DNA of 33,587 bases from the IMG/VR virus record IMGVR_UViG_3300021197_001339, positions 1 to 33,587 of that record. One strand, given 5' to 3'. This DNA is from a virus. Below are positions 33,287-33,587 of the stretch, one piece after another (the first letter of the stretch is position 1; every line of letters starts with the position of its first letter). The notes under the pieces were generated by a model. The model ran no database searches. It saw only the letters and a list, made by a program, of their open reading frames with translations, and had not been told where the DNA came from. The translations under genes and the position numbers were made by a program.

Positions 33287-33587
33287 TTAGGCCCCTCTTG
33301 GCCTCCGAGCATTCATTAGAGCATTTGAGTTACGCATCCCTTGAGTTGGTGTCGCGCCTCTTTGTTGCACTGAAGTTACTGGTGAGCCAATTCCCGGTGA
33401 CCCTCTTTGTTGCGGTCGAGCGGGCGTTCTTGGTGTCCGTATACCCATACCTTCTCCGCCGGGTTGTGACGGTGGCATCATTGGAGGTCGAGCCATACCC
33501 GGTTGAGGTGGCATCATTGGTGGCATACCCGGTGGCATCGCACCGCCCATCGGTGGTCTACCGCCCATCGGTGGCATACCCGGAGGC
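33287..33587 (-). CDS. Partial CDS: Pro/Gly/Met-rich C-terminal tail of an upstream structural protein (possibly portal)
   Basis: The frame is open to the window edge, so only the last roughly 100 codons are visible; it ends in TAA at 33287-33289. The visible part is low complexity: repeated MPPMGG, PPGMPP and RPPM units, then an Arg/Pro/Gln/Ser-rich stretch ending NARRPRGA. It is almost certainly disordered. No fold or catalytic motif is visible. It lies first in the visible operon, 43 bases before the next likely start. In the usual order terminase-portal-protease-capsid, the gene at this position would often be the portal, and disordered portal C-termini exist, so portal is my leading guess. 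That is inference from position only. A minor head protein is equally possible. The nearest in-frame ATG, at 33577, is probably internal rather than the true start. Confidence 0.55.
   Translation of the reverse strand, partial: PPGMPPMGGRPPMGGAMPPGMPPMMPPQPGMARPPMMPPSQPGGEGMGIRTPRTPARPQQRGSPGIGSPVTSVQQRGATPTQGMRNSNALMNARRPRGA

Noticed and set aside
1-33587. CRISPR arrays, tRNA or rRNA genes, integrase, attachment sites, lysis genes
   Set aside because: Looked for on both strands; no regular spacer-repeat pattern, no cloverleaf-like segment and no matching protein motif was seen.

Overview
The window reads as the virion-structure half of a tailed double-stranded DNA virus (Caudoviricetes, siphovirus-like), or a provirus of one. 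All 22 genes I can support lie on the minus strand, so the gene order runs from high to low coordinates. They are packed as one late operon: stops and starts overlap or sit 10-40 bases apart, and most starts follow a GGAGATGATGA- or GGTGAT-type ribosome binding site. Both ends of the window cut a gene. I saw no replication, integration, lysis or RNA genes. The host cannot be read from this segment. Zinc-ribbon proteins, a ligase-like domain inside a capsid-module protein, and very large fibre genes would fit a marine archaeal virus (for example of Poseidoniales), but that is a guess, not a demonstration.

Head module (33587 to about 21677). It opens with the Pro/Gly/Met-rich C-terminal tail of a cut gene, possibly the portal. 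Two small coiled-coil or helical proteins and a Cys-rich protein follow. Next is a protein of about 1967 residues whose C-terminal third holds a degenerate ATP-dependent DNA ligase fold plus OB fold. Then come an HK97-type prohead protease fused to a scaffold-like tail, the major capsid protein, a probable capsid decoration protein, and small head-completion candidates, one with a helix-extended-helix motif and one with a zinc ribbon.

Connector and tail module (about 21671 to 13365). In order: a 606-residue head-tail adaptor carrying inserted beta modules, two small tail-completion candidates, a 749-residue tail tube protein, a SAP-domain protein, a pair of tail assembly chaperones probably joined by -1 frameshifting, a short tape measure protein with Trp-rich 37-residue repeats, and a distal tail candidate.

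Fibre (13360 to beyond base 1). A single open frame of at least 4453 codons fills the left 40 percent of the window and runs off the edge. It begins with a LamG-like domain and is built from many beta-rich modules. Some of these recur in the adaptor and the tail tube, so the virus appears to spread one domain family over several virion proteins.

The most notable signals are the pseudo-ligase domain flanked by candidate protease sites, a C-terminal peptide shared by the protease-scaffold and a small head protein, the frameshift site, the module family shared across proteins, and a sharply GC-rich island inside the giant fibre gene.
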